Shown piece by piece: positions 12,791 through 24,138 of a stretch of 64,000 nt of DNA. Source of the stretch: Hysterangium stoloniferum (Eukaryota; Basidiomycota; Agaricomycetes; Hysterangiales; Hysterangiaceae); assembly GCA_015178975.1 (NCBI GenBank), contig WHVD01000064.1, positions 62,001 to 126,000 of the forward strand. The letters are read 5' to 3'. The notes beneath the pieces were generated by a model. It saw only the letters and a list, made by a program, of their open reading frames with translations, was not told the origin of the DNA and did no database searches. Within the stretch, counting starts at the first letter, position 1; every line of letters begins with the position of its first letter. Made by a program: the position numbers and the translations under genes.

Positions 12791-12982
12791 ATTCTTTGCA
12801 ATGCTGATTCCGTCACACGTATATAAGCTTTTCAGACTCAGACTATTTGGCCATGTTTTGCTCAAAATTATTTTTCACTTTTTCCTTTTAGACCTCCAGT
12901 GTGAAGTAAGATAATTTAGGACAACCGTACTCATACGATGATAAGCCAATCAGGATTAAGTTTACGCCTACATATACAACAT

Positions 12983-14819
12983 TCAAACTTTGGTTTGCGC
13001 CGCCAATGCAGCGTTCATGCCCATCCAGCTCTTTTCAACCAGACTAAGCAACTTCGCCATATCCGAGCTCCAATCATTCAGGACGTCCTCGGCACTTCGC
13101 TTTTGTGTAAAGCTGATGATACCAGCAGGGCGGTCAATTCGAGCCCAGATACTTCCAGAGACGACAAGGCGAGACAGAGTCTCCTCCGTTTGTTGTGCGG
13201 AGAGATCCAGTAGACTTTGTAGCCGAGAAAGATGGATACGGGTATAATAATGTGAAATAACTCGGATATTCTGAAGAAAACGTCAAAAATTACGCTCGTA
13301 ATAATTCGAGGCACTGACATGTTCAATGACGCGAGTATGCAAGTCTTCCCATCTCTTATCACCCCCATCACCGAACACGGTTGTCGCTCGCAAAGTCGGG
13401 CCATAAATGCCCTCAATTCTAGGCCAACGCATCAACTCACGTGTGGTAAAACATTTAACAAGATTACTGTGTTAAAAGTCAGCATTTATAATCGTGAAAG
13501 TAATTAAACGATGTACTAGTGTAATTCCATCTTCAAGAGTGCAGGGTCAACGAACAAGTGATGTAGCATATCCGATTGCTCATTGTCATAAGGAGCAAGG
13601 ATAACGTAGTAAACAATATATTCGAGTGCCTTGGTAATGTAAGAAATTAGGCATGCGCATACGAAACATAGTTTATAACAGCACACCTGGCGACCTTTAC
13701 CTGCTTCGTCTTCTTTTATCGACGGCGTTTCCCAGATCTTGTAATAATGCTTAGCCACATCTAAATATGCTGCTTGATGGAGAGCGTATTGGATCATCAA
13801 TTCATAGTATTTCAACTTTAAATCCTGTAGGGGCTATATTAGCCAACTTCCCGGAAGTGTAAATGAAGATCCCAACAAACCTCGTTGTCCTTCTCCTTCA
13901 AGAAGCCTTCATTGACCTTTCTCCCGCCTACTCGTACCTTTACCCATTCTGCCTCACCATCAGCAAGACCGGCACCGGCACCATCATCAGCAATGGCTCG
14001 ACTCTCCTTCGCCTTCTTCGCTTCCGCATCTTTCATCTTAGCAACGTGCACCAGAAGCCGCATCTGCTCTAACAAAAATTCTGTCTTTTCTCGACGCTCC
14101 ATTGACGAGTATGTCTCTACTTGGAGCTCAGAAAGTAAATCTGATGCAGTCTGAAGGCATTCCTGGGGAGAAGGCGATGTTTGCGAAGGGGAATTGGAAA
14201 GTGCTTCGTTATAGTGAGCAAGGAAGAGTGTTACACGTGCTCTTGGAGTTTCAAGGAAAATCTTGGTTATGGGTGAGTCATCTACATATTTCCCAGAGCG
14301 TTCAACATACCTTCCCCTCTGTAACATCTCTAAGAGCGTTGATGATTGTGAGCCATGTTTCTGTGCCCTCTGTTTCACGGACGGCATTCAACCATGTCAT
14401 TGTTAATTCCACCATTGTCTGGACAACGCTTTTCAGCTGCCCATGCTTCTTAGACAAGAGAACCAAGTTTGTAGTTAACAGTTTGTAATTTCGTGCTTCA
14501 TTAGTGAGGGTGAGGAGCGTTTCGGCGAGTCGGGTCGTTGACTTCAAGTCCGAGGCCTGTGTACCAAGCGCATTGTATGAGTGGAAGAGTACAAAACATA
14601 TAAGATAAACTACATTTCGGGTTTGCTTCTCTAATGAAAGTATCTTTTCTATGGCGTCTTCGAGCTTTCCCCCCTGCAAGCCGGAAAGGATACAATTGTC
14701 AGTACTTAACATTATAAACGCGCTGCTCCACCAACCTTCGCAGATGCCGTGACTTCAGGTATTAATGCATCTACTTCAGGTGTGAAGTCTCGCTCTTGTT
14801 TCTTGGGTTCTGAAGACAT
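12983..14819 (-). CDS. RPN5: 26S proteasome regulatory subunit RPN5 (PSMD12)
   Basis: PCI-domain subunit of the proteasome lid, needed for lid assembly and Rpn11 docking. Minus-strand exons encode MSSEPKKQERDFTPEVDALI, GGKLEDAIEKILSLEKQTRN, helical repeats (NYKLLTTNLVLLSKKHGQLK), a middle segment KFYVERSG-like followed by RRE-KTEFLLEQMRL, then KYYELMIQYALHQAAYLDVA, VILAPYDNEQSDMLHHL, LMRWPRIE, and the PCI winged-helix region ending near AALAAQTKV at TGA 12983-12985. The order and motifs are characteristic of Rpn5. The start ATG at 14819 is the first in frame. A low-complexity insertion of Ala, Gly, Lys and Glu lies at about 13950-14030. No break noted; some exon joints are by eye. Confidence 0.9.
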
Positions 14820-15254
14820 CGTCAACTCGTGAAACCAAGGGTGACAAGGAAAGATTTAAGTGTGTAGTTCCACTGGGTGACGCGTCCAAGGTGTGTGACC
14901 GTCACAGTCCCGCGTCCTCGGGAAATACTTATGTAGGTACTCATATACTAATAGAAATTTTAGGAGTTATTTATGAGTCAAATAATCAGTACAGGGAGTG
15001 GGTTTCATAATATTTCCGGCCCTGTCTGACGGCGCCACCAAAGGTACTGTACTATTTCGATTACATGCTCAGCCGGTTCGGGGCGTGACAGGTGCACATG
15101 AAGTAGTTCACAAGTTCAGCAGGTTCGTAAGATCTGAACTGACAACACTTGAGAAACCATGAAACACAATACCACCCATGGTAAAGAGCATGCGCCGGCT
15201 TTCAGAGTAAGGTCCTAGCTTATAATTGTTGCTTATGTTCCAATAGTAATTGAC
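14820..15254. other. RPN5 promoter side and start of the terpene synthase repeat unit
   Basis: No gene recognised. The RPN5 promoter should lie next to 14820. From about 15255 the sequence is repeated near 19880, marking one edge of the duplicated unit that carries the terpene synthases. Confidence 0.45.
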
Positions 15255-18200
15255 GGTGGTAATGCACAACTGGAACTGTCGCAAAGCCCTGAAATCACGT
15301 TATTTGCACTACCATGCATATGTCAGGTAAATATACTCAAGTACAGCTTTTGTATATAAAACTAACACGAACAACGCTAATTGTAAAAGTATATGGTTAT
15401 AAGTACTCTCAATCCACAAATGGGTCATCCAATTGATTAAACCGCTGCTAAGAAGTCCCCTGCAATCAACCTGATCCATGCTTTGACAACCAAACTACTT
15501 CCTCGGGGGAAGTAGTGATACCGTGCCAGTCTGCTTCGCTTTGTCGCCGTCAGCGTCAAAGTACCGCATGCTACTGAAACTCCACTCGTAGCTCCCAGTG
15601 ACCCAGTTACCCAGACCAAATACATACTGCTTTAATTGGTCACGGACCTTGATATCGTGGCATTCAGGCAAATCCGTCATGGCGTTCAAGAAATCATTTG
15701 CACGCTTCTGGTACCATTCATTAATGTAGTCCATCGCCTCTTGGACACTGCATTTGTACTGGTTTTGAACAACGATGATCGCATTATGAATCTCTCCACG
15801 AGCTTGTTCGACATTGAATGATAAGACATCCTAGTATAGCGGTGTCAGCGAAGTAGGCATATGGGTAAAGGCGGAATTCACATTAGCAACAGCGACCATA
15901 TCGATCGACATGAACTCCAGGTCGACAATCCGCCGGTCGAGGAGAATTTCATCTGGAATCTCCAAGGGCAACAGAATCATGTCATATGCTGGTTTGATCC
16001 CTCCCGCGAGACGCCGCACGGACAAATAATCGTCGATGTTCTTGCGGATTGTAGTATGATTTCGGTCTTCGGCTTCCACGATGACACCCATCATATACTC
16101 CTCGTAGCTCTTGATCAATCTTCTAGCAGCGGTGTCACTGGATGCGCTCAAAGTCTTGCACCAGAATCTGGGAGGGACGATGAATATAACAGACATTCCT
16201 TGAATTTAAATAACTTACTCCCTGTGAAGTTCGCCAATGCAATGTTCCCCCTCTGGTCGTGGCTTATGAGGATTTCTACAATACAAATATGTTGACGAGC
16301 TAAAATTCAATCCAGTTGCAACGTACCTTAAAGCATCCAGAGCGATCTCGGCGATTCCGCGGACCTCCTCTGGACCGAGGACGTCAGTAATCTCGTCCAC
16401 AGCAAACAATATATTCGTGAAGTCGCAGGCCGCTCTGAAAAGCTCCTTTGTGTGGTGGGGAGATGTCAGTGAGGCAAGCAGTCCGACATTAATCTGACGG
16501 AATTTTTTCGTGTGGGAAGGGGAGAAGAGAGAGAATGAATCCACCCAATCTGCACTGGCAGAACTGACATCTTCGTACCAAGGGCTCATTATACGAGGAA
16601 GCGGCCAGCTTTTATGTAGGTCAGGAAGCTTGAATTCCATAGTGTCGAGAGAAAGTTGAAACTATGGATTAGAGGGGTAAATAGGTGGGGGAGTCGTGGA
16701 CTTAAACGAAATCACTTACCTTTGTATCCTTACTTACTTATGGGCATAGCTACTTGCGGGCATGCCCCGATCACCCACAAACCATATCTGTAACTAGGGC
16801 ACTAGGACCCTTGATGGGGTCGCCCGTGTCAAAATAAACAACATCTGGTTTATTTAGTTTCACATTCTAAAAGGTTGGATGTATAAATCAGGAGGGTAAA
16901 AAGGTATGAAGTTCAGCAGGAGAATTACTTACCTTTATACTCTGCTGTAATTCAAGTATATTCTCAATACTGCCATCCACTAGAAATGACTTCAAAACAA
17001 GATAGCGCTATGGTTGACAGTTCCCCGCGTCATTTAAAAACGTTCTGAAACAAGAGAGCTATGGTTAACAGTTCCCCGGAACAATTTTAACAATTGCCGA
17101 ATCGCAGCACGGCTCGGTACCTTCTCAAGACGTCATTTAAAAGCGTATAGAGAAGCTACAATTAGCCGAGCGTACGCATAAGCGCGCCTAACCCCTCAAA
17201 ACGCTCCATTTGTGTGCGCCATGAACCTGGAATGAAGACTTTCCAACCTCCCGACGAAACACTTCATGTCTGCAGATAGCCAAACGTACACCCAAATGTC
17301 GATAATTTACTTCGTTATTTCTCCATTTCTTCGTTACAGGATTTTTCGCTGTGCCTTATAGTGTTGACGCAAAGGGGGGGTATACGTCGGTACACTGTGG
17401 ACACAAACAAAAAGCGTTAATATTACTAAGCTACTATACAGGACTATGTAGTGTTATCGCGAAATATATTAGGACCCACAAGTGTCATAATGTTGAGATT
17501 ATTACCGAACGGCCAAAATTTCAACATATAGTCCTCGTATCCCTCGAGGACCTGTGATCCCCACACTTAGAAGTATACTTATCGTGAGAGTCCGAGCTTA
17601 TGAAAAAATCCATCATATTTCAGATAAAAAAAGTTAGTTTATTATATTCGGAAACCAAGTCATTTAATTGTCAGTATCTCCCTGTACCGAGCCCTCGTGC
17701 AAATCGGCTTCGGAAAGAGTGAGAGCAAACTACAAGCCTAAGGGGGTAAATCATCTTACCCTTTTTGACCACAATATGCTTAACCTTTGGCATTGATATT
17801 CGAGAGAGCAATACCACCCATTTATTCCATCAATTTTTACAATATGGAATAGATGACTATAGCCTCTATGCTATACAGTGCACAACCAAAGTGAGGGCTT
17901 GCAAGCGTCTCCAACCTCTGACAGCATGTATCAACCTATAATGTTCCGAAGATTATAGTACCAACTTGAAGGAACAAGCAATGCCCGATGATGGGATCCA
18001 GGCCGTATTATGGGGCGAGATTGAAACACAAACGATTCGTTATGCAACGTTAGGAGAAACCACTGCACCGTATGGAACTATCTATTGATAACCAAATTTC
18101 TACTAGCCACGTAATGGCTCAACCACTGGTGTAAAACTGGATCAAAAACCAATCAAGAACTGGTTTAATACTTGGCTCAAGAAACGCTCAAGAAACAGTC

Positions 18201-18330
18201 CAGAGTTTAACGGGTTCGGAACTGATCATAGCCGAACGGTCAAGAACCAACTCCTAAAGGTATTGAAATTCCACCGAGTCATCTGTTAATGACGTTTCAT
18301 TCTACCAACGCTGGCTACTGAAGTTCCCGA
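15255..18330. repeat. Segmental duplication, copy 1 (terpene synthase unit)
   Basis: Similar, interrupted sequence occurs at about 19880-22610. Matching blocks include the 3' flank (GTAATGCACAACTGGAACTG near 15260 and a variant near 19890), the whole synthase gene, an upstream block ending near 16870 and 21625, the block near 17215-17340 matching 21750-21880, and the block near 17740-18290 matching 22085-22500. Copy 1 has extra sequence at about 17345-17560. Edges are approximate. Confidence 0.75.
15495..16640 (-). CDS. Sesquiterpene synthase 1 (class I terpene cyclase)
   Basis: Predicted to ionise farnesyl diphosphate and cyclise it to a sesquiterpene hydrocarbon in the cytosol. Four exons (16640-16327, 16275-16219, 16167-15882, 15830-15495) sum to 993 nt, 330 residues, with GT-AG introns of about 51 nt. 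The metal-binding aspartate motif DEITD lies in FAVDEITDVLG near residue 83. The NSE motif N-D-V-L-S-F-N-V-E is assembled across intron 3. The C-terminal YVFGLGNWVTGSYEWSF and SMRYF fit basidiomycete synthases, loosely the protoilludene-synthase type. The product cannot be told from sequence. It has a near-identical paralogue at 20092-21252, and a P450 lies nearby. All catalytic motifs are intact, so it is probably functional. Confidence 0.92.
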
Positions 18331-20091
18331 GGATACGGTTAATATAACAGTCCTGGTTGTGAGCTTGCTACATAGGGCGAGTCTTATGAAAGCTTTGCGA
18401 AGTGGGAAGATGAGGCGTTATGAAGTAGTGGCTGCTGAGGAGGAGAAGGTGCAGGTGGCAGTTACAGGTTGCGGACTTGCCGGCGGTACGGGGTCCTGGA
18501 GTTCGACCTTCTGGGACACATAAACGGGGAGACCGTCAAAGGGTGAGGGGTTGGCCGTAGCTGCTGTATCTGGGAAGGAGGAGAATGTTTGAGTAGACAA
18601 AATGACTCTGTAGATGTATGACTTGGCATTGCACGTGGAGGGGATGTTTTCTCGATACAACTTAATTATCAGAGTTTGTCTCATCCATAAGTTATGTATG
18701 TATTACGGGGTGTATCTCTTGATCCTTTGTGTTATTACGTTTAGAGATCTTGACTTTAGATATTCACTACCGCGACAGTAGAAAGTGATTTGGGTCAAGG
18801 CAGCGCTTTCACGAAACTTGATGATTAGACTGCATGTATTAAAATATTCAACATCTGGTGGTTGAAATTGATTAAATATATAATATCGTACCTGGAATTC
18901 ACTCTCGCCAAATGATGAGAGTTGTTGAAGTTTACCTGCCTGGATATTTCAGAGACTCTTGACTTCTTTGCACTAATTGGGGGGAGGGGGGGGAGGGATA
19001 TATTCTCCTATTTAAATCTGCGGAATAATTAGTACCCACTGCACATTTGCGTATGGTTTGGGTGGTAGGGCTGAAAGCGAGATGACGGCCTCCGAGTCAA
19101 TTAGTAGACCAAGTCGTGCTAGGATGTTAGGATATATACCGGGAAAGTAGCGACAAAGAACCAAAAATAAATTTTTAGAAAACAGACATTGCAACAGGAA
19201 CGATGAGATCCACAGCAACAATGTAGTGAAATTGCATGTTATGTAGATCCGATGGAGTTGCTCATTAACCAAAATGCCACGAAGTGGCGGTACGATACAC
19301 GCCATTGCCAACGACTCACACGCTGCGCAAAGCAGCTAGAGCTAACATATATTCAAAAAAAAAAACACAGAGAACGATTTCACGAACTGATGAATGCCTT
19401 TGATATCAGGTCAGAAAGAGTGGAGAGTAAGGAGGCGGTAAAACAGAACCAGGATGGAAGAAAGGTTTCAAAACGAGAATTGTGGATTGAAGGAGCAAGT
19501 TATAATTTGACAAAAGCAATGGATCCAGGTGTATTCGGACTGGTCGGAAATTGATGGAGGGGGTAGGAACGGCACCAGTTCTGAACGTAGGGAGGATAAA
19601 AAAGAGGGAATCAAGACATTATGTAGGATGGAAAGAAGACCAAACAGTCTATGAAGTTGAGGTGGAGGGACGGAAATGACATATCGACGGACAATAAAAT
19701 CGTCACACAGGCACGAATAAAGCTGTTCACCATGCGGGTACCGAGCGAATCAGCCATTCAAAACAAACAAAATCGATGGAAGACAATAGACGTAAATGGG
19801 CGCAAAATATTATATTCTGATCAGTTTATGCTTCCAGAATAATTCTAATATATTCAAACTATAAATAACTACTCCCTAAACATTGTAGTAATGCACAACT
19901 AGAACTGTTAAAAAGTCCCGAAATCATGCTCTTTGCATTGCCGTGTCAAACTCAACTACAGCTTTTTTATATTAAACTAACACGAACAACTTTAATAGGC
20001 CATGTATTCAGTTATGAGTAAATATTCCCAATTTATATCTATGAGGGTCATCCAACCAATCAAATCGGCGCTAAGAATGTCTCTATGTAAT
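16641..20091. other. Intergenic DNA between the two terpene synthases
   Basis: Includes the upstream half of duplication copy 1 (to about 18330) and about 1.5 kb of unrelated sequence. A short imperfect tandem repeat, sharing GCTATGGTT and CAGTTCCCCG, lies at about 16993-17076. No convincing gene: frames at 17351-17557, 18418-18684 and 19252-19554 have no recognisable domains. A peptide-like block at about 16770-16870 (minus strand) is preserved in both duplicates. Confidence 0.45.
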
Positions 20092-22610
20092 CTATGCATT
20101 GACAATATACTTTCTTGGAGGAAGTAATGATACTATGCCAGTCTGCTTCACTTTGTCGACATCAGCGCCAAAAAATCGCATGCTACCGAAACTCCACTCG
20201 TAGTTCCCAGTGACCCAATTACCCAGACCAAATACATACTGCTTCAGTTGGTCACGGACCTTGATATCGTGGCATTCAGGCAAGTCGGTCATAGCATTCA
20301 AGAAATCATTTGCACGCTTCTGGTACCATTCATTAATATAGTCCATCGCCTCTTGGACACTGCATTTATACTGGTTTTGAACAACGATGATCGCATTATG
20401 AATGTCGCCACGAGCTTGTTCGACATTGAATGATACGACATCCTAGTATAGCGGTGTCAGCGAAGTAGGCATATGGGTAAGGCGGAATTCACATTAGCAA
20501 CAGCGACCATATCGATCGACATGAACTCCAGGTCGACAATCCGCCGGTCGAGGAGAATTTCATCTGGAATCTCCAAGGGCAACAGAATCATGTCATATGA
20601 TGGCTTGATCGCTCCCGTGAAACGCCGCAAGGACAAATAATCGTCGATGCTCTTGCGGATTGTAGTATTATTTCGGTCTTCGGCTTCCGCTATGACAGCC
20701 ACCATATACTCCTCGTAGCTCTTGATAAATCTTCTAGCAGCAGTGTCACTGGATATGCTCAAAGTCCTGCACCAGAATCTGAGAGGGACGATAAACATAG
20801 CAGACACTCCTTTAAATAAAATAGCTTACTCCCTGTGAAGTTCGCCAATGCAATGTTCCCCCTCTGGTCGTGGCTTATGAGGATTTCTACAATAAAAGAT
20901 ATGTTGATGAGCTAAAGTTTAATCTAGTTGTAACGTACCTTAAAGCATCCAGAGCGATCTCGGCGATTCCGCGGACCTCCTCTGGACCGAGGACGTCAGT
21001 GATCTCATCCACAGCAAACAATATATTCGTGAAGTCGCAGGCCGCTCTGAGGAGCTCCTTTGTGTGGTGGGGAGATGTCAGTGAGGCAAGCAGTCCGACG
21101 TTAATCTGACGGAATTTTTTCGTGTGGGAAGGGGAGAAGAGAGAGAAGGAATCCACCCAATCTGCACTGGCAGAGTTGACATCTTCGTACCAAGGGCTCA
21201 TTATACGAGGAAGCGGCCAGCTTTTATGTAGGTCAGGAAGCTTGAATTCCATAGTGTCGAGAGAAAGTTGAAACTATGGATTAGAGGGGTAAATAGGTGG
21301 GGGAGTTGTGGACTTAAACAAAATCACTTACCTTTTATTCTATAATAAATCGGATCCAATTTATTTCTGTCGCACCTGGAGCAGTTGCCTCAATCCTCGT
21401 AACTGGCTCCCCATAGGAAGAATTTCAACATCAGCACACAGCACGGCTTGCTATGTTCAAATCCATATTACGTGTAACCCATGATATCTCAATATACTTA
21501 CTTATGGACATTGCTACTTGCCGGCATGCCCCGAGCACCCACGAACCATACCTGTAACTAGGGCAGTAGGACCCTTGATGGGGTCGCCCGCGTCAAAATA
21601 GACAACATCTGATTTATTTAATTTCACGTTCTAAAATACTTACAATTTATTGCTTTTCAAATCACTCAGGGCACAGAAGCGCATTATACTTACGAGTATT
21701 TGCTTTCCTACTCTCTGTCGGAGTATCAGCTCGCAAACTGCTCCACTGTTCGATGTACGCCATGAACCCGGAATCAAGACTCTCCAATCCTACATCTAAT
21801 CACGATGTCTGCAGAACGCGACATCCGCCAAAATATCGACTCCAATTCCTGAGTTTGTCTCTTTTATTCGCTACAATATCTTCGTTCTGTCTCGTATCCC
21901 CCGAATGCCCTCATCCCTCAACCTGAGAAGTTAGTTATCATTGATCAAGAAAATCCGAATATAAGAAATGCCCAAGCTTTTAGATAGCACTGACTCTCTC
22001 TATTTATTTCCGAAATTTCAAGTCATCTGATTCACCTCATCTACTGCTCCGGAGGAGAGGATGAACAGACGGTAGCACTAAAGGGGTATGTCATCTTACC
22101 TTTTTCTGCCATAATCTGCTTAATTTTTAGTAGTATTCTTTGACATAGAATTACTACAAATATATTCCACCTATCTGTTCAATACGTAATAGATGGCCAT
22201 GGCTGCTACAAAATTATGCACATTACATAGCCTAAATGAGGGTTTCCAAGCATCCCCAAGTTTTGATCGCATACATCAATTTCTATCGATAATATTATGG
22301 GATCAGTTATAGATCTCTGACGAAGGGACCCGCATTGTATAAAGGGCCAATCTTGAAGTACATAAACGATTTGTTGTGCAATTTTAAAGGAGAAAGGGCA
22401 GCGTAGGTAATACCTATTGAGAACTAAGTTTCTACCAGATAAAAACTGGTCCAAGAACAGGCCAGTTAAGAACCAGCTCCAAAAAATAGTTGAAATGCCA
22501 CCAAAATCATACTTGGGAAATATATAAGTAGAATCACATATTATTTGCCGCACAAATTGTGGATGGTCCATAATGAAAGTTCATTCTACACTAGCTCCAT
22601 AATTATTATT
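19880..22610. repeat. Segmental duplication, copy 2 (terpene synthase unit)
   Basis: Counterpart of 15255-18330. Similarity is highest over the coding exons and falls in flanks. Copy 2 carries extra sequence between its synthase start and the upstream block (about 21335-21490). Boundaries are estimated from visible block matches. Confidence 0.75.
20092..21252 (-). CDS. Sesquiterpene synthase 2 (class I terpene cyclase)
   Basis: Tandem paralogue of the synthase at 15495-16640 and probably a recent duplicate. Exons 21252-20939, 20886-20830, 20778-20493 and 20442-20092 sum to 1008 nt, 335 residues; the first three exons have exactly the lengths of copy 1. The aspartate motif DEITD is unchanged, and the NSE motif reads N-D-V-V-S-F-N-V-E across intron 3. 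The C-terminus is extended by five residues (YIVNA) after LLPPRK. Substitutions relative to copy 1 are scattered, for example in the segments near ARRFIKSYEEYMV and RRFTGAIKPSYD, which could alter product profile. No break in the frame. Confidence 0.92.
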
Positions 22611-24138
22611 ATCTATCATGGCAGCAACAAACCCCCGACTTCCTTGCACCGTACAAACGCCCGGCGGATTCCTATCAGTTCGGGTCTCACAATGAATTAC
22701 GATAGGTATTAAAGCAACCCCTTATTATCAGTTTAGCGCGATATCGATAGGGTTCGTTAGGAGTTATACCTCTCTGACAGCAACGGTCATTTTTTTTCAG
22801 TGAAGTTGGTCGCGATCTTATCTCAAAACGGCACATTATGTTGAGGTTAGCGGCCGGGGATCCCGACAGGGCTTGGGCTTTCTTGATACCTTCATCAGGG
22901 TGTTTTCACTTAGGGCCTTTCGAAAATCCGGGAGTGTTCATTGAGAGATTTCTCGGACGTTTCCAACCAGACAACACTGCTGGAGGTGCCATACAGGGTC
23001 AAGGCGCCCATTGCAAGGCGCACCCATCTTAGCGGTGTGGTTCAGCGCTACCGTTCCATTGAGATCTGCAGTTCGAATCTAGAGTTTTAAGCCTGCATTA
23101 AACATACCACTAGGGAGCTTCAGTGGATATTTTGGCAAGTTTGGCCGGCGAGTCCCACTACCTACAGGCTATCTGTTAGTGTACATTGTATTTCTTCCTT
23201 GGTCTGTCTTGGAAAGGGACCCCGGACAGTCGATATACAACGGAGTCTTAGAAGCCGGGCGGCTATATCAAACATTCCACGAAAAACAAAAAAGGTTACC
23301 CGTTGAGTACTTTGAGTACTATAGACCACAAAATACTTTCAATATCAATGTATTTAGACTCCAGTGCTACACGGAGTTTTGAATTATTCTAATACCGTGC
23401 CAAATACTCCACGTCAATTATCTGTTTGAGGCACTTTGATGACCCAATTCAATATCTCGAACACCCAAAACTTTGACTATTCTTGTTAACATTTGTCTAA
23501 TGGTGGTGTGTAATATGTATTCTAAGTTCTCTTGGTGGTGGTACTACATTGACTTTCTCTATATACAGTCCGGGAACGGCGCGCCTATTCTGTGGACTCT
23601 GTCAAATAAATCCAATTGCAGTTGCTAATAAGAACAAGCATGATATATGTCTCTATCCTACCGCCCACCCCGAAGTGAGCCGGTGCGCGCGACGTTCCTA
23701 AACCCGGCGTATTTGACCTGATAACTCGAATCTGTCATCACAACCAGAAGAGCGAGCCCCAAGGAGATTACTGATGTATGCGGGATCTTGGTGTCAGATC
23801 AAGTGCCCCCATAATATACCCAAAGGTAAGGTTCCTTAAGCATTATGTTTTCGATGCGTCGTAAGCATCATCCTTCTGAGATTGGCGGTTCGATGCTAGG
23901 TAGTGTGCCACTAGCAGTTCATCAGTAAAATGGTATTTGTTCCAGACGGCTCCCGGAGGAGATCCCCCCATTCTAGGAAGCTCCTGGACGTTGTGGAGCG
24001 TGTGGAGCATCCCAGAATAGGGGTACCTCCTCCCAGCGTTTAATACCATTTTACTGATGTTGGCGGACTAACGGATATTCGTATATAAAGTGCGTCAGAA
24101 TATGACTCTCGATATCAACCCCACCCACTCCTTGACCC
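21253..24138. other. Intergenic DNA between terpene synthase 2 and the P450
   Basis: Contains the upstream half of duplication copy 2, then about 1.5 kb with no recognised gene, then the foldback repeat at 23920-24059 just before the P450 start. The open frames at 22838-23032 and 23179-23382 show no known domain. Confidence 0.45.
23920..24059. repeat. 140-bp foldback (hairpin) repeat
   Basis: The ends are a perfect 18-bp inverted repeat, CATCAGTAAAATGGTATT (23920-23937) against its complement at 24042-24059. The interior continues as an imperfect inverted repeat around GGAGGAG and the CCATTCT / AGAATAGG pairs. It could be a tiny miniature inverted-repeat element. It lies about 80 bp upstream of the P450 start codon. 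Confidence 0.7.

Noticed and set aside
17351-17557. 68-residue frame in the extra sequence of duplication copy 1
   Set aside because: No domain; absent from copy 2; likely chance.
18418-18684. Minus-strand frame of 88 residues between the terpene synthases
   Set aside because: No recognisable domain, the flanking sequence gives no exon structure, and it lies outside the conserved blocks of the duplication.
23030-23105. tRNA-like stretch with GTTCGAATC B-box-like sequence and a TGGTTCAGCGCTA A-box-like sequence
   Set aside because: The T stem and acceptor stem do not pair adequately and no anticodon arm could be assigned; at best a decayed tRNA-related fragment.
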